In this document: positions 1 to 8,034 of the stretch, in pieces
Layout: each line of letters begins with the position of its first letter
Numbering within the stretch: the first letter of the stretch is position 1
Position numbers and translations under genes: made by a program
Assembly: GCF_004361835.1 (NCBI RefSeq)
Contig: NZ_SNWD01000008.1
Span: 113,405-177,404, forward strand
Direction: 5' to 3'
Length of the DNA stretch: 64,000 nucleotides
From: Stakelama pacifica
GTDB taxonomy: Bacteria > Pseudomonadota > Alphaproteobacteria > Sphingomonadales > Sphingomonadaceae
Notes under the pieces: model-generated
What the model saw: only the letters and a program-made list of their open reading frames with translations
Database searches by the model: none
Told to the model about the DNA's origin: nothing

Positions 1-205
1 GGATCGATTGTTCGACCTGAGAAAATTGCACCAGCTGCTGCGTATATTGCGACGTGTCCATCGGATTGAGCGGATCCTGATTCTGCATCTGGGTGGTCAG
101 CAGCTTCAGGAACATGGTCTTGTCGGACAACAGCTTGTCCATCGACGCATTGCTCTTCGTGTCGGTCGCCGTGGGGGTCGGCGTGGTGCTGGTAACAGTG
201 GTCAT
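1..205 (-). CDS. flgD: FlgD, flagellar hook-capping protein, N-terminal part (cut by window start)
   Basis: Only the first 68 codons are in the window. The reading starts with ATG at 205 and gives a Thr/Pro-rich lead followed by the conserved FlgD block with FLKLLTTQMQNQDPLNPMD and QFSQVEQ, which is diagnostic of the FlgD N-terminal domain. FlgD caps the growing hook rod and is needed for hook subunit assembly. A ribosome site (AGGA) lies about 6 bases upstream. The gene begins 10 bases after the fliK stop, so the two are probably co-transcribed; FlgD and FliK act together in hook length control. The rest of the gene lies outside the window. Confidence 0.93.
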   Translation of the reverse strand, partial: MTTVTSTTPTPTATDTKSNASMDKLLSDKTMFLKLLTTQMQNQDPLNPMDTSQYTQQLVQFSQVEQSI

Positions 206-214
206 AGTGCTTCC

Positions 215-1786
215 TTATGCGAGCAGGTCGACCCTGCCCGAAGCGATGCCGAGCGATTGCATCTGCGAGGCGAGGAGCGGATCATTGATATCGTCGGATG
301 CGGTTCCGGCGCTGTGGAACGGGGTGTGGCGACCCTGTCCGCTGCCCTGTTGTCCGCCCCATGCGGCATTTTGCTGGCCGCCCGAGAATGCGCCGCCGCC
401 GTCGAAGCGGAAGCCCTGCGCATCGGTGCGCACGCCCGCATCGTTCAGCGTACGGACCAGCGTGTCAGTGTCGCGGCGGATCAGGTCGAGCGTGTGATGA
501 TGGTCGGCGGAAATGCGCGCAGTCATCATGCCCTTGTCATCCATCGCCAGCCGCACCTCGATCTTGCCGAGATGACCGGGATCGAGCCGCAGCGTCACGA
601 CCTGATCGCCCTTGTCATTGGCGTGGCGCGATAAAGCGATGCCCATATCCTGCCCGAGCGAGGATGCGCGCACCACCTGATCCTGCGGCTGAGCGGGGAC
701 GGGCTGGGCGGCGGTCTTCATATCGGCCGGGCGCGGCGCATCGGGACCGTTCGGAGCGCGGGCAAGATCGAGCGCCGCCGAAAAATCGCGCGGAGTCGCC
801 GCGTCGCGCTGGGCGGATGCAGTCTTGTCGTTGGGGGCGGCGTCCTTGCCTTCCACCTTCGTCGAGGAGGCAAGCTTTTCGAAGGATTTCCCGACAGTAT
901 CGTCCTGCTTCGTGCCGGGTTCGACGGCTGCGGGTTCGCCATCGCCCGTGCGCACCACGAGCGAAGGTGCGACCGCCGCTGTGGCTTTCGGCGCCTTATC
1001 GGCCGATTTGCCGTCGCTTGCGGCTGCGGGCGTGTTTACACCCGCTGCGGCCACTACGGTCGCGACCATCGGCTGAACGGGAGCAACGGCGGCAAGGATC
1101 GGTGCATCTTCCGCTTTGGCCGACTTCGTGTCGCGTCTGGCGGTCTCGGTTTCGGCATTCGGCCTGGATGCGACGACCGGCGCTGCCGGAACGGCAGCGT
1201 CGTCGTTCGCTTTCGCCGCGTTCTGCGCAGCCGCCTGCGCCTGCATATCTGCGGGCAGGACCTTTGCCGGCATCGGCGCATCGGTCGTTTCGGCGAGCTT
1301 CGGCTTCCCCGGTTTGCCCGGCGCAGCGGCGGGCGGTGTTACGGCCCCCTCTGCGGTTTGCGGAGCAGCGGCGATCGGCATGTCCGGCAGCGCCGCTTCG
1401 GGCGCGGCTGGAGATACGGCTTCGGTTTCGGCGGTGCCCGCAGGGGTAGTCGTCCCGGCATCCGCCGAAACCGTCTGCGGCACGGCGTTTTGCGGCGCTG
1501 CGGCCTGCACCGTGCCGGACATTGCGGCGGCGTCGGTGAGCGGCTGGCCGATCAGCATCGACAGCACCGGACCGGCCTGTGCGGATGCCTGTCCTCCGGC
1601 CTGAGCTCCTGTTCCGGCCGTAGCTATACCCGGCGGGGTAAGCGCCGTACCGCCGAGCAGGGCTGCGAATCCGGCATCGTCGCCGCTTGTCGGGGCGGCG
1701 GAACCGGTGCTTGCGGCGGGCGCACCTTGGGCGCCGACGAGCGAAATAGGCTGCATATTATGCATGATAGGCGGCTTTGGGGCCAT
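215..1786 (-). CDS. fliK: FliK, flagellar hook-length control protein
   Basis: 523 residues. The first ~370 residues are low-complexity, rich in Ala, Pro and Thr, as in the ruler region of FliK proteins. The C-terminal ~130 residues carry the conserved Flg_hook fold (VVTLRLDPGHLGKIEVRL, then an LIRRDTDTLVRTLNDAGV-type helix), which interacts with FlhB to switch export specificity from hook to filament. The ATG at 1786 is preceded by GGAG about 9 bases upstream. It follows flhA by 13 bases and precedes flgD by 9, in the same operon. The family call rests on the C-terminal block; the N-terminal half is too variable to add evidence. Confidence 0.9.
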   Translation of the reverse strand: MAPKPPIMHNMQPISLVGAQGAPAASTGSAAPTSGDDAGFAALLGGTALTPPGIATAGTGAQAGGQASAQAGPVLSMLIGQPLTDAAAMSGTVQAAAPQNAVPQTVSADAGTTTPAGTAETEAVSPAAPEAALPDMPIAAAPQTAEGAVTPPAAAPGKPGKPKLAETTDAPMPAKVLPADMQAQAAAQNAAKANDDAAVPAAPVVASRPNAETETARRDTKSAKAEDAPILAAVAPVQPMVATVVAAAGVNTPAAASDGKSADKAPKATAAVAPSLVVRTGDGEPAAVEPGTKQDDTVGKSFEKLASSTKVEGKDAAPNDKTASAQRDAATPRDFSAALDLARAPNGPDAPRPADMKTAAQPVPAQPQDQVVRASSLGQDMGIALSRHANDKGDQVVTLRLDPGHLGKIEVRLAMDDKGMMTARISADHHHTLDLIRRDTDTLVRTLNDAGVRTDAQGFRFDGGGAFSGGQQNAAWGGQQGSGQGRHTPFHSAGTASDDINDPLLASQMQSLGIASGRVDLLA

Positions 1787-1799
1787 CCGGTCGCGCTCC

Positions 1800-3881
1800 T
1801 TATCCTATCGAACCCAGCGCGCGCACCCGGGCGCGCGAATGGATTTCATTCTGTGACAACACCACCGTGGCCGGACGGACACGTTCGATGACCGAACGGA
1901 CAAAGGGGCGGATCGTCGGATTGGTCAGCAGGCAGGGAATTTCGCCTTCGCCCGCCAGCCGGTCATAGGTGTCGCGCACCGAGCTGATGAACCCCTGAAG
2001 CGCGGACGGCGCCATCGCAAGCTGCCGGTCATCGCCCTGGCCGATAATGCTTTCGGCAAAGGCGGTGTCCCATTCGGTCGACAAAGTAACGATCGGGATC
2101 GATCCTTCGCGCGCCTGCTGCGCCGAAATCTGGCGGGCAAGCCGCGCGCGGACATGTTCGGTGATCTGCGTCAGATTCTGCGTGACGGGCGAAGCTTCGG
2201 CAATGCCTTCGAGGATCGTCGGGATATCGCGGATCGAAACGCCCTCGGCCAGCAGGTTCTGCAGAATGCGCTGAACGCCCGAAATCGAAATGCGCGACGG
2301 GATGATATCGCCGACCAGTTTCGCCGAGTCGGTATGCACTTCGTTCAGCAGCTTCTGAACCTCGGTATAGCTCAGCATGTCCGCGATATTGTCCTTCACC
2401 AGTTCGGTGAGATGCGTGGTGATGATCGTGCCCGCATCGACCACGGTGAGGCCCCGGAAGCTCGCTTCCTCGCGCAGCTCGCGATCAATCCACAAAGCGG
2501 GCAGGTTGAACACGGGTTCGCGCGTCGCTTCGCCCGGAATGCCGACCGGGCCGCCGCCGGGATTGATGACCATCAGCCGGTCAAGGCGGATTTCGCCGCG
2601 TGCCGCCTCGGTCTCCTTGATCGAAATGATATATTCGTTCGCCTTCAGCGCCATATTGTCGAGGATGCGGACCGAGGGCAGGACGAAGCCATATTCGGTC
2701 GCCATCTGACGGCGCAGCGCACGCACCTGATCGTCGAGGCGCGGTTCGCGGCTCGAATCGTTGATGATCGGGAGGAGGCCATAGCCGATCTCGATCCGCA
2801 CCGCGTCGATGGCGAGCGTGCGCGAGATCGGTTCCTCTGCATTTTCGGCGGCTTCGGCCTCTGCGGTCTGCGCTGCGCGGCGTTCGCGCTGTTCGCGTTC
2901 TGCGTTCAGCTTGGAGAGCTTCCAGGCGGCATAGCCCGAGGCTCCTGCAAAGGCGGCGAAGGGAATGAAGGGAAGGCCGGGCATCAGCGCCAGCGCGCCC
3001 ATCAGCACCGCGACCATGCCGAACGCCTTGGGGAAGCGGAACAGCTGTTCGCCGAGCGCCGTGCCCGCCTTGCCCGCGACGCTGCCCTTCGACACCAGCA
3101 GGCCCGCTGCGGTCGACACGATCAGCGCCGGGATCTGGCTGACCAGACCGTCGCCGACGGTCAGCAGCGTATAGCTCTGAAACGCCTGACCGAAGGGCAC
3201 GCCGTGAATGGCGACGCCCATGATCAGGCCGACAATGACGTTGATCGCGGTGATGAGCAGGCCAGCGACCGCATCGCCCTTCACGAACTTGGACGCACCG
3301 TCCATCGCGCCGTAAAAGCCGCTTTCGGCCTCGACCTCCTGACGGCGTTCCTTTGCCTGTTGCTCGTTGATCATGCCCGCCGACAGATCGGCGTCGATTG
3401 CCATCTGCTTGCCGGGCATGGAGTCAAGGCTGAAGCGCGCGGCGACTTCGGCGATACGGCCGGCACCCTTGGTGATGACGACGAAGTTGATGACCACCAG
3501 AATTGCGAAGATCGTAAGACCGATCACCGTCTGACCGCCGATCAGAAATTCGCCGAACGCACCGATAACGCCGCCCGCTGCCTCCGGCCCCTCGTGCCCG
3601 TGGCCGAGGATAAGTCGGGTTGAGGCGAGGTTGAGGCCGAGGCGAAGCATGGTCGCGACGAGCAGAATCGTCGGAAAGGCGGAAAGCTGAAGCGGCTTTT
3701 CGATGAACAATGCGGTCATCAGGATCATCACCGAAAAGGTGATGGACAGGGCAAGGCCAAGGTCCAGCATCCATGCCGGCATCGGCAGGATCAGCATCGC
3801 GATGATGCCGATCACGCCGATCGCCAGCGCCATGTCGCGATTGTCGCCGATGCGACCGAGGATTTGAGTCAGCTTTTCCAT
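1800..3881 (-). CDS. flhA: FlhA, flagellar type III export gate protein
   Basis: 693 residues, the usual FlhA length. The N-terminal half (residues 1-330) has about eight membrane segments. It includes the conserved block with FPTILLVATMLRLGLNLAST and the cytoplasmic loop KGAGRIAEVAARFSLDSMPG that marks the FHIPEP family. The C-terminal half is the cytosolic FlhA-C domain that docks chaperone-substrate complexes at the export ring. FlhA forms the nonameric gate of the export apparatus at the base of the flagellum. It starts 3 bases after the regulator gene and is followed closely by fliK, so it is inside the same transcription unit. No visible Shine-Dalgarno stands out; translation may be coupled. 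Confidence 0.97.
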   Translation of the reverse strand: MEKLTQILGRIGDNRDMALAIGVIGIIAMLILPMPAWMLDLGLALSITFSVMILMTALFIEKPLQLSAFPTILLVATMLRLGLNLASTRLILGHGHEGPEAAGGVIGAFGEFLIGGQTVIGLTIFAILVVINFVVITKGAGRIAEVAARFSLDSMPGKQMAIDADLSAGMINEQQAKERRQEVEAESGFYGAMDGASKFVKGDAVAGLLITAINVIVGLIMGVAIHGVPFGQAFQSYTLLTVGDGLVSQIPALIVSTAAGLLVSKGSVAGKAGTALGEQLFRFPKAFGMVAVLMGALALMPGLPFIPFAAFAGASGYAAWKLSKLNAEREQRERRAAQTAEAEAAENAEEPISRTLAIDAVRIEIGYGLLPIINDSSREPRLDDQVRALRRQMATEYGFVLPSVRILDNMALKANEYIISIKETEAARGEIRLDRLMVINPGGGPVGIPGEATREPVFNLPALWIDRELREEASFRGLTVVDAGTIITTHLTELVKDNIADMLSYTEVQKLLNEVHTDSAKLVGDIIPSRISISGVQRILQNLLAEGVSIRDIPTILEGIAEASPVTQNLTQITEHVRARLARQISAQQAREGSIPIVTLSTEWDTAFAESIIGQGDDRQLAMAPSALQGFISSVRDTYDRLAGEGEIPCLLTNPTIRPFVRSVIERVRPATVVLSQNEIHSRARVRALGSIG

Positions 3882-3884
3882 GTT

Positions 3885-5177
3885 TTACGCCGCAGGAATG
3901 GTGGAAATACCGGCTTCGACAAAGGCCTTCAGCTTGTTGCGCATGGTGCGCACCGAAATGCCGAGGATCTGCGAGGCAGAGGTGCGGTTGCCGTTGCACC
4001 GCTCCAGAGTCTGGAGGATCAGCGCGCGTTCGACTTCCTCGACCGTGCGACCTACCAGCGCTTCGACGGTCGCTTCGGAATTGCCTTCCACCGACCGGAT
4101 GCGTGATCCGTCGGCAAGCACGATCGACTCCGCATCGATGCCTCCGTTGTGCGCGAGCAGCACGGCGCGGTGCATTGCTTCCTGAAGCTCCGCCACATTG
4201 CCCGGCCATTCATAGCCCTGAATCAGCCGCAGCGCTTCGGGGGCGATTGCGGGAACCGCACGGCTTTCCATCGCGGCAAAGCGGGCGACGAAGGTTTCGG
4301 CGAGCAGTGCGATATCGTTGCCGCGATCGCGCAGCGGCGGGATGGTGATGCTGGCCAGCGCGAAGCGGGCGAGCAGATCGGCGCGGAAGCGTCCGGCCTC
4401 GACCAGCGCGCCGAGGTCGCGCGAATTGCTGGCGATCAGGCGCGGTGCACCCGGCTCATCGATCGCGCTGAGCACCCGGTGCTGGAGCAAGGGCGGAAGC
4501 TGATCGATGTCGCGAAGGAACAGCGTCCCGCCGCGCGCCGTGGTGAAGGCCCCCCGTCGGTCCGCACGCGCGCCGGGAAAATCCCCCGCCTCATGGCCGA
4601 ACAGTTCGGAGGCGAGAATGTCAGGCGCAACGCCGCCGCATTCGACGCTGTGGAAGCAGCCGCCATTGGATGCGGCATGGACCATATGCGCCACGCTCTG
4701 CTTGCCGGTTCCGCGTTCGCCCGAAATCAGGATCGGGGCATGCGCCGGTCCCATGGCACGGGCAAAGGAAAGCGCGCGGGTGAAATTCTGCGCTTCGCCG
4801 ATCAGTGTGACTTCGGGCAGCACCGCGATCTGGCGGATCGCTGCAGCGATCAGTTCGCGGTCGGGGGGAAGGGGGACATAGTCGACGGCACCGGCCCGGA
4901 TCGCTGCGACCGCGCGTTCGGCCGATGCATCTATGCCGCAGGCAAGCACGGGCACGCCGAAGCGTTCCTGAGTCAGATCGGCCAGAAAGCCCGGAACGTC
5001 GGTTTCGACGTCGATCATGACCATGCCTGCGCCGCTGTCACGCAGCGCGCACAGCGCATCAGCGGGGGTGTCGGCAAGGCGAACCTCGGCACCCGCCCCG
5101 CGCGCCATTTCGGCTGCTTCGCGGAACGGGCCGCCCTTTGGCCCGACGAGCAACATCCTGACGATGGTGCCGTTCAT
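3885..5177 (-). CDS. flbD: FlbD-like sigma-54 activator homologue with degenerate ATPase motifs
   Basis: 430 residues with a receiver-like domain (~1-115), an AAA+ domain (~125-355) and a Fis-type helix-turn-helix (~385-428, RTSASQILGISVRTMRNKL). Its place in a flagellar operon fits FlbD, the Caulobacter class II/III flagellar regulator. The receiver lacks the usual N-terminal acidic pair. The Walker A motif is kept (GERGTGK), but the sigma-54-contacting GAFTGA loop reads GDFPGA (about 4586-4569), the Walker B acidic pair reads RD instead of DE (about 4514-4509), and the stretch before sensor I is shortened. The arginine-rich region FRADLLARF and PPLRDRGNDI are retained. It may therefore not activate sigma-54 in the standard way. 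An in-frame TTG lies two codons upstream; I chose the ATG. It overlaps or abuts fliN. Confidence 0.85.
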   Translation of the reverse strand: MNGTIVRMLLVGPKGGPFREAAEMARGAGAEVRLADTPADALCALRDSGAGMVMIDVETDVPGFLADLTQERFGVPVLACGIDASAERAVAAIRAGAVDYVPLPPDRELIAAAIRQIAVLPEVTLIGEAQNFTRALSFARAMGPAHAPILISGERGTGKQSVAHMVHAASNGGCFHSVECGGVAPDILASELFGHEAGDFPGARADRRGAFTTARGGTLFLRDIDQLPPLLQHRVLSAIDEPGAPRLIASNSRDLGALVEAGRFRADLLARFALASITIPPLRDRGNDIALLAETFVARFAAMESRAVPAIAPEALRLIQGYEWPGNVAELQEAMHRAVLLAHNGGIDAESIVLADGSRIRSVEGNSEATVEALVGRTVEEVERALILQTLERCNGNRTSASQILGISVRTMRNKLKAFVEAGISTIPAA

Positions 5178-5179
5178 TC

Positions 5180-5593
5180 TCAACGATCCGGCCGAACGAT
5201 TTCGGTGAGCGTCACGCCCAGCGCCTGGTCAATCATGACCACTTCGCCGCGTGCCACCAGCCGGTTGTTGACGAACACATCGACGGGTTCGCCGACGCGG
5301 CGGTCGAGTTCGACCACCATGCCCGAATGCAGGCGAAGCAGATCGCCGACCGGCATTTTCGCGCGGCCAAGCACCGCCTGAACCTTTACCGGTACGTCAT
5401 GCACGGCGGCCAGCGCACCGGGCGCGTCGCCCGGCGTATCCGTTGCGGGATTGCCGAATTCCTCAAAAGAAGGGGCTTCGTTCGCGACCATCGCCATATG
5501 CTCGTCGGTCTGGGGTTGGGACTGGGTGGCATCTGCTTCGGGTTCCGGCGAGAAACCGGGGGTTTCGCTCGAGATGTCCATCGGGCTCTCCAT
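5180..5593 (-). CDS. fliN: FliN, flagellar motor switch (C-ring) protein
   Basis: The C-terminal ~80 residues match the SpoA/FliN domain (VHDVPVKVQAVLGRAKMPVG, VVELDRRVGEPVDVFVNN, RGEVVMIDQALGVTLTEIV), with an acidic, poorly conserved N-terminal extension of ~55 residues. FliN forms the lower part of the C-ring and binds FliH to bring the export ATPase to the basal body. The chosen ATG at 5593 shares bases with the fliF stop (TAATG), which suggests coupled translation; an ATG 15 bases upstream inside fliF is also possible. The regulator gene follows within a few bases. Confidence 0.93.
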   Translation of the reverse strand: MESPMDISSETPGFSPEPEADATQSQPQTDEHMAMVANEAPSFEEFGNPATDTPGDAPGALAAVHDVPVKVQAVLGRAKMPVGDLLRLHSGMVVELDRRVGEPVDVFVNNRLVARGEVVMIDQALGVTLTEIVRPDR

Positions 5594-7200
5594 TATGCGT
5601 TCATCCATTGGCGCAGCACTGCTGCGGCTTCAGGGGGACTGTTGGTGACCATGTCGCCGATCCGTTTGATTGCGGATGCCTTGATCCGGCCGTCGACCTG
5701 GGCGAGGGCGATATCGTGGTCCAGCATCGGCACATCGCCATTCTGGCGGGCTTCCAGCTGTTGCAGCGCCTCGGGATCACCTTCGGCCGCCTGATCGGCG
5801 AGTGCCAGCATTTCGGCCTGTTCGTCCGCTGAGAGCAGCTCCGGCGTCGGTTCGGCCTGTGCTTCGCCCGGCATCAGGCGCGGCTTCAGCATCCGCAGCG
5901 CCACCAGTCCGACCGCGGCGACGATCAGCAGCTTGATGACGCCCGTCACCTGATCGCTGGTGAGGAAGGCCCACCATGCCTCGCTCGGGTCGACAAGGTC
6001 GGCGGGCGCGCTGAACGGCATGCTTTCGATCACGACGCTGTCGCCGCGCTCCGCATCGGCGCCCACGGCATTCTCGACCAGTCGGGTAAGCCGCTGAATC
6101 TTTGCCTCAGGCAGACCCTTTTCGCCGCCATCGACCATCACCGCGACGCTGAGGCGCGTAACCTTGCCCGGGCCGCGATCGACGATGCTGTGCTTCAGCG
6201 AATTGGCGAACGTGGTGTCTTCGGACGTTTCGTTCTGCGCCGACTGGCTCTTGTCGCCCGGCACCGGGGGCTGATCCTGCGTTTCGGGAAGCTCGTTGCC
6301 GACGCTGACGGTCTGGTTCGCCTGCTGTTCGTTGCTCTGATTGTTGCTTTCGACCGTCACCTGATGCGCGATGACCTGCGTATCGGGGTCATAGACATTG
6401 CTTTCCTCCCGCGTACGGTCGCGATCGATCTGCGCGGCGACTTCGGCGCGGACCTTGCCCTGACCGACGATCGGTTCGAGCAGCGCGACGATCTGGTCGC
6501 GAAGCTTGCCTTCGACCTGCAGCTGGCGTTCATCGGCATCGCTGCTTCCCGCCGTTCCGGCTTCACCGGCACGGGCGAGCAGCGCACCGCTCTGATCGAC
6601 GATCGACACCGAGTCAGGCGAAAGATCGGGAACGGCGGAGGATACGAGATAGCGGATCGCATTCACCGTTTCGGACGGCAGGCGTCCGCGCGTCTTCACT
6701 GTCACCGACGCACTTGCCGGTCGTTCTTCGGACGCGAAGATGGCGCGTTCGGGCATCACCAGATGGACGCGTGCGGCCGATATCTGATCGAGGCTCTGGA
6801 TCGATTTGACCAGCTCGCCCTCGATTGCGCGGGTTTCGTTGAGCTTGGCGCGGCTGGAGGAAACGCCGAACGGCTGCTCCTCGTCCAGCACCTCATATCC
6901 GATCTTTCCGCCGAGCTGTTCGCCGGCCATCGCCATGCGAAGTTCGGCCAGCTTGTCCTGCGGCGCCATGATGGCGGTGCCGTCGGCGGACAGTTCGAAC
7001 GGAACGTTCTGCGCCTTCAGCTTTTCGGTGATGGATGCGGCCGATCCGGGGTCGAGATCGGTGTATAGATACCCCATGGTGGTGTCTTCGCCGCGCAGTG
7101 CGACGGCGGCCAGTGCCAGCAGAAGGACTGCCGCCACCCCGCCCATGATCATCAGCCGCTTGGGCCCCAACTGGGCGACAAGATTGCGTAGCTGCTCCAA
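5593..7200 (-). CDS. fliF: FliF, flagellar MS-ring protein
   Basis: About 535 residues from a TTG start at 7200, preceded by AGGGA. The open frame continues upstream to 7326, but that part runs through an intrinsic terminator and is not FliF-like, so I exclude it. An N-terminal membrane helix (LMIMGGVAAVLLLALAAVAL) is followed by the ring-building motifs (GYLYTDLDPGSAASI, a proline-rich VHLVMPE motif), a second membrane helix near residue 455 and the C-terminal FliG-binding helix (IKRIGDMVTNSPPEAAAVL). FliF forms the MS ring in the inner membrane, the platform for the switch complex and export apparatus. Lying right after a terminator, it should have its own promoter. Confidence 0.95.
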   Translation of the reverse strand: MEQLRNLVAQLGPKRLMIMGGVAAVLLLALAAVALRGEDTTMGYLYTDLDPGSAASITEKLKAQNVPFELSADGTAIMAPQDKLAELRMAMAGEQLGGKIGYEVLDEEQPFGVSSSRAKLNETRAIEGELVKSIQSLDQISAARVHLVMPERAIFASEERPASASVTVKTRGRLPSETVNAIRYLVSSAVPDLSPDSVSIVDQSGALLARAGEAGTAGSSDADERQLQVEGKLRDQIVALLEPIVGQGKVRAEVAAQIDRDRTREESNVYDPDTQVIAHQVTVESNNQSNEQQANQTVSVGNELPETQDQPPVPGDKSQSAQNETSEDTTFANSLKHSIVDRGPGKVTRLSVAVMVDGGEKGLPEAKIQRLTRLVENAVGADAERGDSVVIESMPFSAPADLVDPSEAWWAFLTSDQVTGVIKLLIVAAVGLVALRMLKPRLMPGEAQAEPTPELLSADEQAEMLALADQAAEGDPEALQQLEARQNGDVPMLDHDIALAQVDGRIKASAIKRIGDMVTNSPPEAAAVLRQWMNA

Positions 7201-7293
7201 AATCGCGATCCCTGGTTCAAACTCGGGACGGCGCGTGGCGTCCCCTGTGTATGAACTATAGAAGGGAGTGCAGGAGGCAGGTTTTGCCGGTAG

Positions 7294-7324
7294 GAAAAAT
7301 TTGCCGCCCCGAAGCCGGGGCGGC
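7294..7324 (-). terminator. Rho-independent terminator after fliH
   Basis: On the minus strand a perfect 9-bp stem (GCCGCCCCG, loop of 4, CGGGGCGGC) is followed by AAATTTTT. It lies about 20 bases after the fliH stop and about 95 bases before the fliF start, so it should separate fliG-fliH from the fliF operon. Confidence 0.88.
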
Positions 7325-7346
7325 ACGTTGCATCAGGCAATAAGGA

Positions 7347-8021
7347 TCAGTTCGGGCGGCCGGGTGCCGCCATCATCAGCCCTTCCAGCTCTTCGCGAAC
7401 CGCCGCTTCGCGCGCGGCGCGATCGACCATCAGGCCGCCCTCATCCCATTCGATCCGCGCATCGCCGGGCGAAAGCGACGGATCGGGCGTGACGTGCAGG
7501 TTGAGCCGCCGGCGATCACCGGCCTGTCGGCGGGCGATACGCTCGGCAATATCCGTCTCCAGATCGGGATGGATGCGGATCGTAAGTTCGGTGCCGCGCG
7601 CGACCTGCGCCAGCGCGCGGCCGATCGCATCGTCGATCGCATTTACAGGCTGATCGGTGATCGCCCGTCCTGCGATATGACCCGCCGCAGCGAGCGCCAG
7701 CTCTGCTGCATCGCGGGTCAGCTCGGCGCGGGTGGTGTCGAGCGTTCCGCCGATCGATTCCAGATCGGCCTGAATCGCATCCACCGCTGAAAGCAGCGCT
7801 GCTTCGCGCTCATTGCGTGCCTGTGCCAGCCCTGCCTCGAACCCGTCGACACGGGCGCGGGCGAGTTCGGTATGATGATCTTCGCGCATCCGGCTGAGTT
7901 CCGCGCGGAGCGTTTCGATTTCGATCGACATCGCTTCGGGCGCTTCGGCCGGACGTGCGGCGGGCGCGTCGACAAAGACCCGGTCAAAGGCGAAGGGGCG
8001 GGTGTGAAAGGACATTTCCAT
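7347..8021 (-). CDS. fliH: FliH, negative regulator / stator of the flagellar export ATPase
   Basis: 224 residues. A charged helical N-terminal half (LRAELSRMREDHHTELARARVDGFEAGLAQARNERE-type heptads, shown here in part) is typical of the extended FliH coiled coil. The C-terminal half carries the FliH/SctL-like globular block with NLHVTPDPSLSPGDARIEW and DGGLM-like ending. FliH links the FliI ATPase to FliN at the C-ring. No fliI is visible in the window. The gene starts 13 bases after the fliG stop with AAGGA upstream, and it is closed by an intrinsic terminator. Confidence 0.9.
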   Translation of the reverse strand: MEMSFHTRPFAFDRVFVDAPAARPAEAPEAMSIEIETLRAELSRMREDHHTELARARVDGFEAGLAQARNEREAALLSAVDAIQADLESIGGTLDTTRAELTRDAAELALAAAGHIAGRAITDQPVNAIDDAIGRALAQVARGTELTIRIHPDLETDIAERIARRQAGDRRRLNLHVTPDPSLSPGDARIEWDEGGLMVDRAAREAAVREELEGLMMAAPGRPN

Positions 8022-8034
8022 ATCGAATTGATCC

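Noticed and set aside
8..634. Plus-strand open frame opposite flgD and fliK
   Set aside because: It is an antisense shadow of flgD and fliK, without family features or ribosome site.
2154..3623. Long plus-strand frame opposite flhA (489 codons)
   Set aside because: FlhA on the other strand is certain; the product here is Arg/Asp/His-rich as expected from GC-rich antisense.
7201..7293. Sigma-54 promoter in front of fliF
   Set aside because: GG and GC pairs occur but the 10-base spacing between them does not fit.
7201..7326. Upstream extension of fliF to an ATG at 7326
   Set aside because: It runs through the intrinsic terminator and has no FliF similarity; the TTG at 7200 has AGGGA in front.
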